64,000 nucleotides of DNA from positions 290,904 through 354,903 of the forward strand of contig RXJJ01000015.1 in the NCBI GenBank assembly GCA_003963145.1, in the 5' to 3' direction. The notes under the pieces were generated by a model that was given only the letters and a program-made list of their open reading frames with translations, ran no database searches and was not told the origin of the DNA. Of the stretch, positions 40,970 through 48,289 are shown in pieces. Within the stretch, counting starts at the first letter, position 1; each line of letters starts with the position of its first letter. This stretch comes from Bradyrhizobiaceae bacterium. GTDB lineage: Bacteria > Pseudomonadota > Alphaproteobacteria > Rhizobiales > Xanthobacteraceae. A program made the translations under genes and the position numbers.

Positions 40970-42265
40970 ATGGACATCGACATTTACGATTCACCGCACG
41001 ACCACGCGCCGGAGCACAAGGCCGGCATCTCGTCCGCGCAGCGCGGCGAGCACGAGCGCATCATGCAGATGTTCGAGGAGTTCAAGGTCTCGAATGACGA
41101 GCGCCTGGCCTCGATGGGCCGCCACGCCGACGTGCTGCTGGAGGAGAAGGTCGACCGCATCAACGCCGCGCTCGACGCGCAGATGAAGCGGATCGACGAT
41201 CTGGCGCTGAAATCCGCGCGGCCCCAGATCGAGGGAAGCCGTCCCGAAGGCAGCCGCGCCCGCGTCAACGCCGTCGCCGCGCGTGAGCACAAGAGCGCGT
41301 TCGAGAGCTATGTCCGCAATGGCGACACCACCTCCCTGCGCCAGATCGAGACCAAGGCGATGTCGGCGGGCTCCGACGCCGATGGCGGCTATCTCGTGCC
41401 CGACGAGCTGGAGCACGAGATCGGCCAGCGCCTCGCCGCGATCTCGCCGATCCGCGCCATCTCCACCGTGCGCGAGATCTCCGGCAACATCTACAAGAAG
41501 CCGTTCATGACCGCGGGCCCGGCGACCGGCTGGGTGGGCGAGACGGATTCGCGCACGCAGACCACCTCGCCGACGATCGACGCGCTGAGTTTCCCGGCGA
41601 TGGAGCTTTACGCCATGCCGGCGGCGACCGCGACGCTGCTCGATGACGCTGCGGTGAACATCGACGAGTGGATCGCCTCCGAGGTCGAATTGACCTTCGC
41701 GGTGCAGGAGGGCGCGGCCTTCGTCAACGGCGACGGCAGCAACAAGCCGAAGGGCTTTCTGCAGTCCGACACGGTGGCGAATTCGTCCTGGGTGTGGGGC
41801 AAGCTCGGCTATGTCGCCAGCGGCGCGGCCGGTGCGTTCGCCGCCGCGAGCACCACGGTGAGCCCGGCCGATGTGCTGGTGGACACCATCTACGCGCTCA
41901 AGGCCGGCTATCGCCAGAACGGCACCTTCGTGATGAACCGCAAGACCCAGGCGGCGATCCGCAAGTTCAAGGACACCGCCGGCACCTATCTGTGGCAGCC
42001 GCCGGTCGAGGCGGGCGGCCGCGCCTCGCTTCTGACCTTCCCGCTGGTGGAGGCGGAGGACATGCCGGATGTCGGCGCGAACTCGCTCTCCATCGCATTC
42101 GGCGATTTCAGGCGCGGCTATCTGATCGTGGACCGGCTCGGCGTGCGCGTGCTGCGCGACCCGTATTCCGCAAAACCGTACGTGCTGTTCTACACCACCA
42201 AGCGCGTCGGCGGCGGGGTGCAGGATTTCGACGCGATCAAGCTGGTGAAGTTCGCGGCAAGCTGA
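40970..42265 (+). CDS. GTA major capsid protein (RcGTA g5-like, HK97 fold)
   Basis: 431 aa. An N-terminal scaffold (delta) region of ~110 residues with coiled-coil character (HERIMQMFEEFKVSNDERLAS) is followed by the HK97 capsid domain: AMSAGSDADGGYLVPDELEHEI, then SPTIDALSFPAMELYAMPAAT, NIDEWIASEVELTFAVQEGAAF and FGDFRRGYLIVDRLGVRVLRDPYSA. AGGAG seven bases before ATG is the best ribosome site in the cluster, fitting a highly expressed structural gene. A terminator lies just upstream, so it may have its own promoter or need read-through. Confidence 0.92.
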   Translation: MDIDIYDSPHDHAPEHKAGISSAQRGEHERIMQMFEEFKVSNDERLASMGRHADVLLEEKVDRINAALDAQMKRIDDLALKSARPQIEGSRPEGSRARVNAVAAREHKSAFESYVRNGDTTSLRQIETKAMSAGSDADGGYLVPDELEHEIGQRLAAISPIRAISTVREISGNIYKKPFMTAGPATGWVGETDSRTQTTSPTIDALSFPAMELYAMPAATATLLDDAAVNIDEWIASEVELTFAVQEGAAFVNGDGSNKPKGFLQSDTVANSSWVWGKLGYVASGAAGAFAAASTTVSPADVLVDTIYALKAGYRQNGTFVMNRKTQAAIRKFKDTAGTYLWQPPVEAGGRASLLTFPLVEAEDMPDVGANSLSIAFGDFRRGYLIVDRLGVRVLRDPYSAKPYVLFYTTKRVGGGVQDFDAIKLVKFAAS

Positions 42266-42275
42266 GAGTTAAACC

Positions 42276-42352
42276 GTCATTGCGAGCGAAGCGAAGTAAT
42301 CCAGCCAGGAAAAGATGAAGGCTGGATTGCTTCTTGCGCTCCTCGCAATGAC
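42276..42352. repeat. GTCATTGCGAG-type palindromic repeat after capsid gene
   Basis: GTCATTGCGAGCGAAGCGAAG ... and its near-complement CTTGCGCTCCTCGCAATGAC form a 77-bp inverted repeat with CCAG...CTGG inside. This is a well-known style of dispersed element in Bradyrhizobiaceae. Sits between capsid and toxin-like gene 2. Confidence 0.8.
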
Positions 42353-42435
42353 GAAACTTTGTCACCATGCAGACGCGGTGCGCTCCAGGGCGCGCCGTTT
42401 TCATTTCAAGATTCACAACAGAGAGTTCGTACGGA

Positions 42436-43335
42436 ATGCTGTTCCGCGACGATGCATTCGCGCGCCATCAACGCATGCGGTGGCTGCGGCCCGATGCCGG
42501 GCGATGGGTGCGGGAGGATGCGGCGCGCTTTCTGCGTCCGGGCTCCGGTCAGGCCGAAGTCGTTGCGGGCATCGAGCGAAAATATAATCAGGATCAACCG
42601 CGCGTGCCGGCGGGCAACGGCCGCGAAAGCGGGCGATGGACAGATGGCAGCTCAGGCGGCGCGGGAAACGATGTCGCGCAGCCGATGGGCAGCATCGACT
42701 TCGGCGATCTGCCGAACTTCAGCGATCTGTTTCAGATCGCTCCAAGCGAATACGACAATTCAAATTTCACGCAGCTCGCCGGCGACATTCCCGATGGTGA
42801 GGGGTCCAGTATCGGTCAGAACCAGGGACCGTCGCTTGAACCGCCGGAGATCCCGGCGGAGCGGCCGATAACAAGAGAGGAGAGAATGACCTTTGCCAGG
42901 TCTGTCGCTACATGGGTGACTGGAGTCGGTAGGCGTGCTGCGGCAGTTGATCTTTTTTTCGAGGCGGCTGACCAAGTTAGCGGTCTAAAAGGTCTTCTTG
43001 ATGCGGGAAAGTCGGCTGCTGATCCACCAGCCTCACTTGAGGAACTACAAGAACGGGCTACGTTACCGAGTCAGTCCGGATACCAGAAGCATCATATCGT
43101 CGAAAGGGCGGCCGCGCTCGAGGCGGGATACCCGAAAAGCTTGGTCGATGGCAGGGATAACCTCGCAAGCATTCCGGTATTGAAGCATATCGATATCACT
43201 ATCGAATATCAAAGAAACGATTTTCAGCCTGATGGAACTTTCAGATCACTGCGAGAATATTTGCAAGACAAAGATTTTGAAACCAGACGGAATGTGGGAT
43301 TAGCAATCATGCGAAAGCACGGCGTGCTCAAATGA
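42436..43335 (+). CDS. Toxin-like protein 2: shared N-terminal domain plus HHIVE nuclease-like domain
   Basis: 299 aa. Residues 1-70 (HQRMRWLRPDAGRWVRED ... YNQDQPRVPAGNGRESGRWTD) match the start of toxin-like protein 1. After a Pro/Gly-rich linker and a helical middle, the C-terminal ~85 residues contain GYQKHHIVERAAAL (His219-His220), GRDNLASIPVLKH (Asn242, His251) and a helical end with RRNVGLAIMRKHGVLK. The HH...N...H pattern is that of HNH/AHH-type nuclease toxins found on prophages. GC falls in this part. The stop overlaps the next gene in ATGA. DNase activity is inference. Confidence 0.7.
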   Translation: MLFRDDAFARHQRMRWLRPDAGRWVREDAARFLRPGSGQAEVVAGIERKYNQDQPRVPAGNGRESGRWTDGSSGGAGNDVAQPMGSIDFGDLPNFSDLFQIAPSEYDNSNFTQLAGDIPDGEGSSIGQNQGPSLEPPEIPAERPITREERMTFARSVATWVTGVGRRAAAVDLFFEAADQVSGLKGLLDAGKSAADPPASLEELQERATLPSQSGYQKHHIVERAAALEAGYPKSLVDGRDNLASIPVLKHIDITIEYQRNDFQPDGTFRSLREYLQDKDFETRRNVGLAIMRKHGVLK

Positions 43336-43700
43336 ATGATTCCCTTTCCACACTTAATGTTCAACAATTGATCGAGCGGTTTGTTGAACTCAGTTTGCAA
43401 GAGGACCGCGCAGTTAACGCCGCCGACATATCTGAGATCAATGCGGTCGTTAGCAAGATTTATGAAATAGGAAAAGAATTAGAGACGCGCGATGGCGATC
43501 AAAGATTGGTTTTGGCAAGGCTTCTGCAAAGTCAAAATCTACGAGTTCGTTTCAATGCGGCAAAAGCCCTTTTTAGTCTTATGCCGACCGAGGCACGACG
43601 CCAAATAGAAGCGATAGCAGCGTCAAAGCGATATCCGATCGCGGGAAATGCAGGTACTTTTCTTTTTCTACGCGATGAAAGTTTCAAAAATGGAAATTGA
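43332..43700 (+). CDS. DUF2019 protein, putative immunity protein 2
   Basis: 122 aa, all-helical HEAT-like repeat protein: VQQLIERFVELSLQEDRAVNAAD, RLLQSQNLRVRFNAAKALFSLMP and RRQIEAIAASKRYPIAGNAG. DUF2019 proteins are small and often sit directly downstream of HHIVE-type nuclease toxins in proteobacteria, so an immunity role is likely but not shown. ATGA overlap with the toxin-like gene indicates coupled translation. AT-rich compared with the GTA genes. Confidence 0.7.
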   Translation: MNDSLSTLNVQQLIERFVELSLQEDRAVNAADISEINAVVSKIYEIGKELETRDGDQRLVLARLLQSQNLRVRFNAAKALFSLMPTEARRQIEAIAASKRYPIAGNAGTFLFLRDESFKNGN

Positions 43701-43729
43701 TACGAAGTCGACGACCTAAGGCAACGTTG

Positions 43730-43888
43730 TTCGTAAAGCCGGTCGAGGCGCAGCTTCAGATGGAGGCGATCGCCAATTCAAAAATATATCCGATTGCCGT
43801 CGATTGCGGACAGTGGCGATCAGCCTCTGGCGATAGATGCGGGCATGACGCTTGGCAATCTGGATCGAGTGTTTATAAGCCGACTTGA
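43730..43888 (+). pseudogene. Decayed second DUF2019 (immunity) gene
   Basis: The frame reads PVEAQLQMEAIANSKIYPIA, matching PTEARRQIEAIAASKRYPIA of the intact gene, then shifts: DAGMTLGNLD, a typical DUF2019 stretch, appears in another frame, and VYKPT-stop, the usual end, in the first. At least two frameshifts and a lost 5' part make it a pseudogene. No start codon in context. Confidence 0.65.
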
Positions 43889-43973
43889 GCAAATGCGACC
43901 CAAGACGACGTAGCCAAGACAACGATCGTTTTTTGAAGTATCATATTGCCGGGCATCGCGTTTGAGGTGGATC

Positions 43974-44198
43974 ATGAGCAATTCCTTTAGTGTCGCAATT
44001 ATGCTGATGGGTGCAATCGCAATCGCATCGTCACCCGCCCACGCGCGTGGCGGGCCGCCGCAGTTCAATTCGCCCGGCTATCAGCAGCGGCTGCAGGAGT
44101 CGCGCGGCTATGTCACCAACCGTTCGGTGTCACAGCCCTACACAACGCCGCCGGCGGCCTATCCGGGCAAAAAGAAGAAGCACGTTAAAAGCCACTAG
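43974..44198 (+). CDS. Small secreted protein in the GTA cluster
   Basis: 74 aa. ATG 43974 with GAGGTGG upstream. Signal peptide SVAIMLMGAIAIASSPAHA then a short mature chain (GGPPQFNSPGYQQRLQESRGY) ending in Lys/His residues. It looks like one of the many small Bradyrhizobium exported proteins; function unknown. Placed between the toxin cassettes and the PilZ gene, so not part of the standard GTA set. Confidence 0.6.
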   Translation: MSNSFSVAIMLMGAIAIASSPAHARGGPPQFNSPGYQQRLQESRGYVTNRSVSQPYTTPPAAYPGKKKKHVKSH

Positions 44199-44366
44199 GC
44201 CGGGGCCGCGCGCCGCGCGCCGCGCGAGGCGCCCATTCGCGAATTCTCTGCGCAATTCGATGCCGCGCGCCTTAATCGTTAACCGCCGATTCACGGCTGG
44301 CGTCATATATCTACCGCCTATTGCGAAGCCTGCGCTTTTTTCGCTTTCGAATTTTCGAGGTGCGCG

Positions 44367-44609
44367 GTGGAAAACAGACGTTTTGTCCGCATCAAACCCG
44401 GCGTCCATGCGAGCCGGGGCAAGATCATCGTAGACGTGAAGACCCCGGCCATCGATTGCCTGGTCGTGGATTCGTCGGCCGGCGGCGCGTGCCTCGAGCT
44501 TAATCCCGGGGTCGTTCCCCCGAAGCGGTTCGAATTGTTCTTCGGCGGGGTCAAGAAGAAGTGCCGCGTCGCCTGGACGCATGGCCGGCGCATCGGCGTG
44601 GCGTTCTAG
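44367..44609 (+). CDS. PilZ domain protein
   Basis: 80 aa, single domain. PilZ binds cyclic di-GMP; both motifs are partly present: ENRRFVRIK (RxxxR type, residues ~2-9) and VVDSSAGGACLEL (D/NxSxxG, ~33-45). GTG start at 44367 with GAGG six bases upstream. Half-sites TTAA-N3-TTAA lie ~90 bp upstream. Its presence among the GTA genes is unusual. Confidence 0.75.
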   Translation: MENRRFVRIKPGVHASRGKIIVDVKTPAIDCLVVDSSAGGACLELNPGVVPPKRFELFFGGVKKKCRVAWTHGRRIGVAF

Positions 44610-44621
44610 TTCAGGCCGTGG

Positions 44622-45401
44622 TTAGAGTCCCGCGCCCCAGCTTCGCGCGGTTTGCACGATCCAGTCCCTGTAAAGCGTCAGCGGGGTGATGCCGGTGAGC
44701 CCGCCGCAGCCGTCCGAATTGTTCGCGCCGGTCGACCAGCTCACCACGCCGACGATCACGCTGCGTCCGTCCTGATCCTCGAAAGCAGGCGCGCCGGAAT
44801 CGCCGGTGCAGCCGCCCATGCCGGGCGTCCTGTTCTGGGTCACCGGATCGACCAAGCGCACCTGCAAGGTACCGGGCTGCCCGGTGACGGCGAGCGCCGC
44901 GGCGCGCACGGTGCCGACATCGTCGCCGCTCGACGAACTGACGCCGACGCCGGCCACGGTGAGGCGCGCGCCCGTCATAAGCGGAGGCAGCGGTGCGCCG
45001 AGCGGCGCGGGCGCCTTGTTCGGAACGGCGGACGGAAGGCGCAGCAGCGCGACATCGGCGGTGGCGCGATGCGCGGCCATCGCCTGCGCGCTGTAATTGG
45101 GATGGGTCACCACGGCTTGCGCCGTGACAAGCTTTGGCGGGACCGTGGTGTTGTCCACGACGCGGTAGGACGCGCCGGGATGAATACAGTGCGCGGCGGT
45201 GAGCACGATATTCGGCGCGATCAGCGACCCCGTACAGACATTGCCGCGCGAGCCCATCACGGTGACAATCGCGCGGGCGACCGCCGCGCTTGGCGCCGAG
45301 CGGCTGCCGGTGATGGCGTAAGCGGGCGGTGCCCATAGCGAAACGGCACACGCCGAGACGGCCAGAGCTGCGGCGAGAGAGCGGGGCGGCTGCGTCATCA
45401 T
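44622..45401 (-). CDS. Trypsin-like serine protease, antisense within the GTA cluster
   Basis: 259 aa. Signal peptide (SLAAALAVSACAVSLWAPPAYA) and a chymotrypsin-fold protease with the full triad: His in VLTAAHCIHPG, Asp in ATADVALLRLP and Ser in MGGCTGDSGAPAFE. Disulfide cysteines are in place, so it should act in the periplasm or outside the cell. ATG at 45401 gives a clean signal; a TTG at 45437 would add 12 residues. It is the only minus-strand gene between g5 and g6 and is 12 bp from the end of the PilZ gene (convergent). Confidence 0.88.
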   Translation of the reverse strand: MMTQPPRSLAAALAVSACAVSLWAPPAYAITGSRSAPSAAVARAIVTVMGSRGNVCTGSLIAPNIVLTAAHCIHPGASYRVVDNTTVPPKLVTAQAVVTHPNYSAQAMAAHRATADVALLRLPSAVPNKAPAPLGAPLPPLMTGARLTVAGVGVSSSSGDDVGTVRAAALAVTGQPGTLQVRLVDPVTQNRTPGMGGCTGDSGAPAFEDQDGRSVIVGVVSWSTGANNSDGCGGLTGITPLTLYRDWIVQTARSWGAGL

Positions 45402-45452
45402 GCGCGGTTTAGAGCCTTCGCGCGTCTGTTTTGTCAACTGAAAGAGTCCATC

Positions 45453-46019
45453 ATGTCAGCCATGCTGCTTCATGCGCCGGCCGCCGAACCCTTGTCGGTG
45501 GCGGACGCCAAGGCATTCCTGCGCGTCGAGCACGACGATGACGACGGCGTGATCGCGGCGCTGATCTCGGCGGCGCGCAGCCATGTCGAGGCGCTCACTC
45601 GGCTTGGGCTCGTCACCCAGACCTGGCGCATCGTGCTGGATCGCTGGCCGGAGCAGGGACGCATCAAGCCGCGCCTCGGTCCGCTGCAATCGGTGACGGC
45701 AGCGCGCGTTTATGACGAGGCGAACAATTCCAGCGCTATCGATAGTGCGCGCTTTGTCGTCGATCAGGCGGGCGGCGTCATCGCGGCGCCCGCCTGGTCG
45801 CTGCCCGTACCCGGCCGCGCGGTGGCGGGCATCGAACTCGATGTCGTGATCGGCTTTGGCACCGCGGACGACGTACCGCAGCAGTTATTGCAGGCGATCC
45901 GCTTGCTGGTGACGCACTGGTATGAGAACCGCGGCCTCGTCGCCATCGGCCAGACCGTCGCGATGCTCCCGCCGAGCGTGAACGCGATGATCGCGTCCTA
46001 TCGGGTGATGTCGCTATGA
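45453..46019 (+). CDS. GTA head-tail connector (RcGTA g6-like, phiE125 gp8 type)
   Basis: 188 aa. Pattern of the head-tail connector/adaptor family: PLSVADAKAFLRVEHDDDDGVIAALISAAR at the start and AIRLLVTHWYENRGLV later. It binds the portal and forms the first ring of the neck. ATG 45453, start of the second, uninterrupted GTA block (g6 to g15). Stop overlaps g7 by 4 bp. Confidence 0.88.
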   Translation: MSAMLLHAPAAEPLSVADAKAFLRVEHDDDDGVIAALISAARSHVEALTRLGLVTQTWRIVLDRWPEQGRIKPRLGPLQSVTAARVYDEANNSSAIDSARFVVDQAGGVIAAPAWSLPVPGRAVAGIELDVVIGFGTADDVPQQLLQAIRLLVTHWYENRGLVAIGQTVAMLPPSVNAMIASYRVMSL

Positions 46020-46336
46020 TCGATCCGGGCCAGTTGAAAACCCGCCTTGTGCTGCAGCAACCGGTGGAGACGCCGGACGATCAGGGCGGCGTGGTGCGAA
46101 CATGGACGACCTTCGCCACCATCTGGGCGCAGGTGACCCCGCTCGCGGCGCGGCAGAGCGTCGAGGCCGACGCCGACGGCGCAACGCAGAACTATCGCAT
46201 CGTCATGCGCGGCAATTTCAGTGTGACGCTGGCGCATCGTTTCGTTGACGGCGCGCGCATCTATACCATCGACGCAATCCGCGAGCGCGACGAGCGCCGG
46301 TTTCTCGAGATCGACGCGCATCTGCGCGTGTTCTAA
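46016..46336 (+). CDS. GTA head-tail adaptor / stopper (RcGTA g7-like)
   Basis: 106 aa. SPP1 gp16-like head-closure family: MIDPGQLKTRLVLQQPVETP, GGVVRTWTTFATIWAQVTPL and EADADGATQNYRIVMRGNFS. It closes the neck after packaging. Four-base overlap with g6. Confidence 0.88.
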   Translation: MIDPGQLKTRLVLQQPVETPDDQGGVVRTWTTFATIWAQVTPLAARQSVEADADGATQNYRIVMRGNFSVTLAHRFVDGARIYTIDAIRERDERRFLEIDAHLRVF

Positions 46337-46350
46337 GTCGGAAAAATCAC

Positions 46351-46761
46351 ATGACCTACGCCAACGTGGCGCTGCGCGCCGCGATTCATGACGCGCTGGT
46401 GCATGACAGCGGGCTGCTGGCGGTGCTCGGCGGCGCCAGCATCTATGACGAGGTGCCGCGCAACGCCGCGTTTCCTTATGTCACGCTTGGCGAGTTGCGG
46501 CTTGCCGATCTGTCCGGCGACGGTGGCGTGACGCACGAGCATCAGCTCACCTTGCATGCCTGGTCGCGCAAGGGCGGGCACCGCGAGGCGCATGCGATTG
46601 CAGGGGCTTTGTTGCAAGCGCTGGATGACGCGCCGCTGTCGCCGGACGGTCATCGCCTGGTGAATTTGAGATTTTCGGTTGCCGACATTCGCCGCGAAAG
46701 CGACGGCAGAACCTATCACGCGCTGGTGCGCTTTCGCGCCGTGACCGAGCCATTGTCTTAA
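46351..46761 (+). CDS. GTA tail terminator (RcGTA g8-like, DUF3168)
   Basis: 136 aa. DUF3168 pattern: VALRAAIHDALVHDSGLLAVL, IYDEVPRNAAFPYVTLGELR and HEHQLTLHAWSRKGGHREAH. It caps the tail tube and joins it to the head. 14 bp after g7. Confidence 0.88.
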   Translation: MTYANVALRAAIHDALVHDSGLLAVLGGASIYDEVPRNAAFPYVTLGELRLADLSGDGGVTHEHQLTLHAWSRKGGHREAHAIAGALLQALDDAPLSPDGHRLVNLRFSVADIRRESDGRTYHALVRFRAVTEPLS

Positions 46762-46771
46762 GGAGAAAAAC

Positions 46772-47182
46772 ATGGGTGCGCAAAAGGGCAAGGACCTTCT
46801 GCTCAAGATGAATGACGGCACGGGCTTCGTGACCGTCGCCGGACTGCGGAGCCGCAGGATTTCGCTCAACGCCGAGACGGTCGACGTCACGCACGCCGAG
46901 TCTGTCGGTCGCTGGCGGGAGCTGCTGGAAGGCGCGGGCGTCAAGCGCGCTTCGATTTCCGGCCGGGGCCTGTTCAAGGATGCCTCCAGCGACGCGCTGG
47001 TGCGGCAGACCTTCTTCGATGGCGACGTGACGCCGTGCCAGGTCGTGGTGCCGGCCTTCGGCACCATCGAGGGGCCGTTCCAGATCTCGAGCCTGGAGTT
47101 TTCCGGCGAACACAATGGCGAGGTGACCTTCGACATCGGCCTCGAATCCGCCGGCGCGCTGACGTTTACGGCTTTATCCTGA
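46772..47182 (+). CDS. GTA major tail tube protein (RcGTA g9-like, TP901-1 type)
   Basis: 136 aa. TP901-1 major-tail family: MGAQKGKDLLLKMNDGTGFV, AGLRSRRISLNAETVDVTHA and GAGVKRASISGRGLFKDASS. It polymerises into the tail tube. AAGGAGA upstream of the ATG is a strong ribosome site, as needed for an abundant protein. One-base overlap (TGATG) with g10. Confidence 0.9.
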   Translation: MGAQKGKDLLLKMNDGTGFVTVAGLRSRRISLNAETVDVTHAESVGRWRELLEGAGVKRASISGRGLFKDASSDALVRQTFFDGDVTPCQVVVPAFGTIEGPFQISSLEFSGEHNGEVTFDIGLESAGALTFTALS

Positions 47183-47505
47183 TGCCCAACACCTATCGCG
47201 GCGAGATCGAGGCGGAGCTCGGCGGCGAGCGGCGCACGCTGGTGCTGACGCTCGGCGCGCTCGCCGAACTCGAATCCGCATTCGGCGCCGACGATCTGAT
47301 GGCTCTCGCCGAGCGTTTCGGCTCCGGCCGCGTTTCCGCGCGCGATCTCATCCGAATCCTCGGCGCAGGCTTGCGCGGGGCAGGCCTGAGCGTGCGCGAC
47401 GAGGAGGTGGCGGCGATGACAGTTGCCGGCGGCGCGTCGAGCTATGTCCGCATCGCCGCCGAGCTGATCGCCGCCACCTTCGATGACAAGCAGGGTATGT
47501 CATGA
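47182..47505 (+). CDS. GTA tail assembly protein (RcGTA g10-like)
   Basis: 107 aa. Starts MPNTYRGEIEAELGGERRTL, then LGALAELESAFGADDLMALAERFG, the GTA gp10 helical pattern equivalent to tail-assembly chaperones. ATG 47182 overlaps the g9 stop. The frame is open upstream into g9; that part is a shadow. Confidence 0.85.
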   Translation: MPNTYRGEIEAELGGERRTLVLTLGALAELESAFGADDLMALAERFGSGRVSARDLIRILGAGLRGAGLSVRDEEVAAMTVAGGASSYVRIAAELIAATFDDKQGMS

Positions 47506-47696
47506 AACCTTTTCCCTGGCGTGCGGCCATCGGCTTCGGATTGGGCGTGCTGAAACTGCCGCCCGCGCAGTTCTGGGCGATGACGCCGCGTGAGCTGGCC
47601 TTCGCGATCGAGGCCGTGCGCGGTCCCTCGCGTGAGCCGATCGATCGCGCCGCGCTGTATGATTTGATGTCGCGCTTTCCGGATACACTGTCATGA
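47502..47696 (+). CDS. GTA tail assembly chaperone (RcGTA g10.1-like)
   Basis: 64 aa. Contains the conserved short helical block WRAAIGFGLGVLKLPPAQFW and MTPRELAFAIEAV of the phage tail assembly chaperone (rcc01693-type). Overlaps g10 and g11 by 4 bp on each side, a tightly coupled set. Confidence 0.85.
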   Translation: MKPFPWRAAIGFGLGVLKLPPAQFWAMTPRELAFAIEAVRGPSREPIDRAALYDLMSRFPDTLS

Positions 47697-48283
47697 GCGA
47701 TACCACCACAAACCTCGACGACACCTCGCGCACGGTCGACGGTCTTGCTCTGAAAACGCGCGATCTCGAACTCACCGCCAACAGCTTTTCGCGGGCGATG
47801 ACGCAAGCCTTCGCGCTGTCCGTCACCGGGGGCCGGCAGTTCGACGATGTCCTGAAATCCCTGACGCTGCGGCTGTCGAATCTGTCGGTCGGTCTTGCGT
47901 TCAAGCCGGTGCAGGCTGGCATTGCGGGCGGGATCGACCATCTTCTTTCCGGCCTCACTGGCACAGGAACGGGCGGTGTGCCGTCTTTCGCGGCGGCGGC
48001 GGGCGCCATCAAGCCGTTCGCATCGGGCGGAGTGATCGGCGCGCCAACCTATTTTCCATTGATGCAGGGGGGCGTCGGCCTCGCCGGCGAGGCGGGACCG
48101 GAGGCGATCATGCCGCTCAGGCGCGGGTCCGATGGACGTCTTGGCGTCGCGGGCGCGAATGGCGGCACCAGCAACATCACCATCCAGATCGCGACACCGG
48201 ATCCCGGCAGCTTCCGGCGTTCGGAAAGCTACATCACCGGGCAGATCGCGCGCGCGATGGCGCGCGGCCAGCGCAGCATGTGA
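47693..48283 (+). CDS. GTA tape measure protein (RcGTA g11-like)
   Basis: 196 aa, very short for a tape measure but close to the RcGTA homologue; it sets the short tail. N-terminal half is helical with LTANSFSRAMTQAFALSVTG and DDVLKSLTLRLSNLSVGLAF, the second half Gly/Ala-rich with FASGGVIGAPTYFPL and GEAGPEAIMPL, typical of tape-measure C-terminal pieces. Confidence 0.85.
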   Translation: MSDTTTNLDDTSRTVDGLALKTRDLELTANSFSRAMTQAFALSVTGGRQFDDVLKSLTLRLSNLSVGLAFKPVQAGIAGGIDHLLSGLTGTGTGGVPSFAAAAGAIKPFASGGVIGAPTYFPLMQGGVGLAGEAGPEAIMPLRRGSDGRLGVAGANGGTSNITIQIATPDPGSFRRSESYITGQIARAMARGQRSM

Positions 48284-48289
48284 GCGGAC

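Noticed and set aside
44199..44366. GC-rich CCGCGCG repeats before the PilZ gene as an RNA gene
   Set aside because: Simple alternating GC sequence without a defined fold; only half-sites TTAA-N3-TTAA of unclear meaning were seen.
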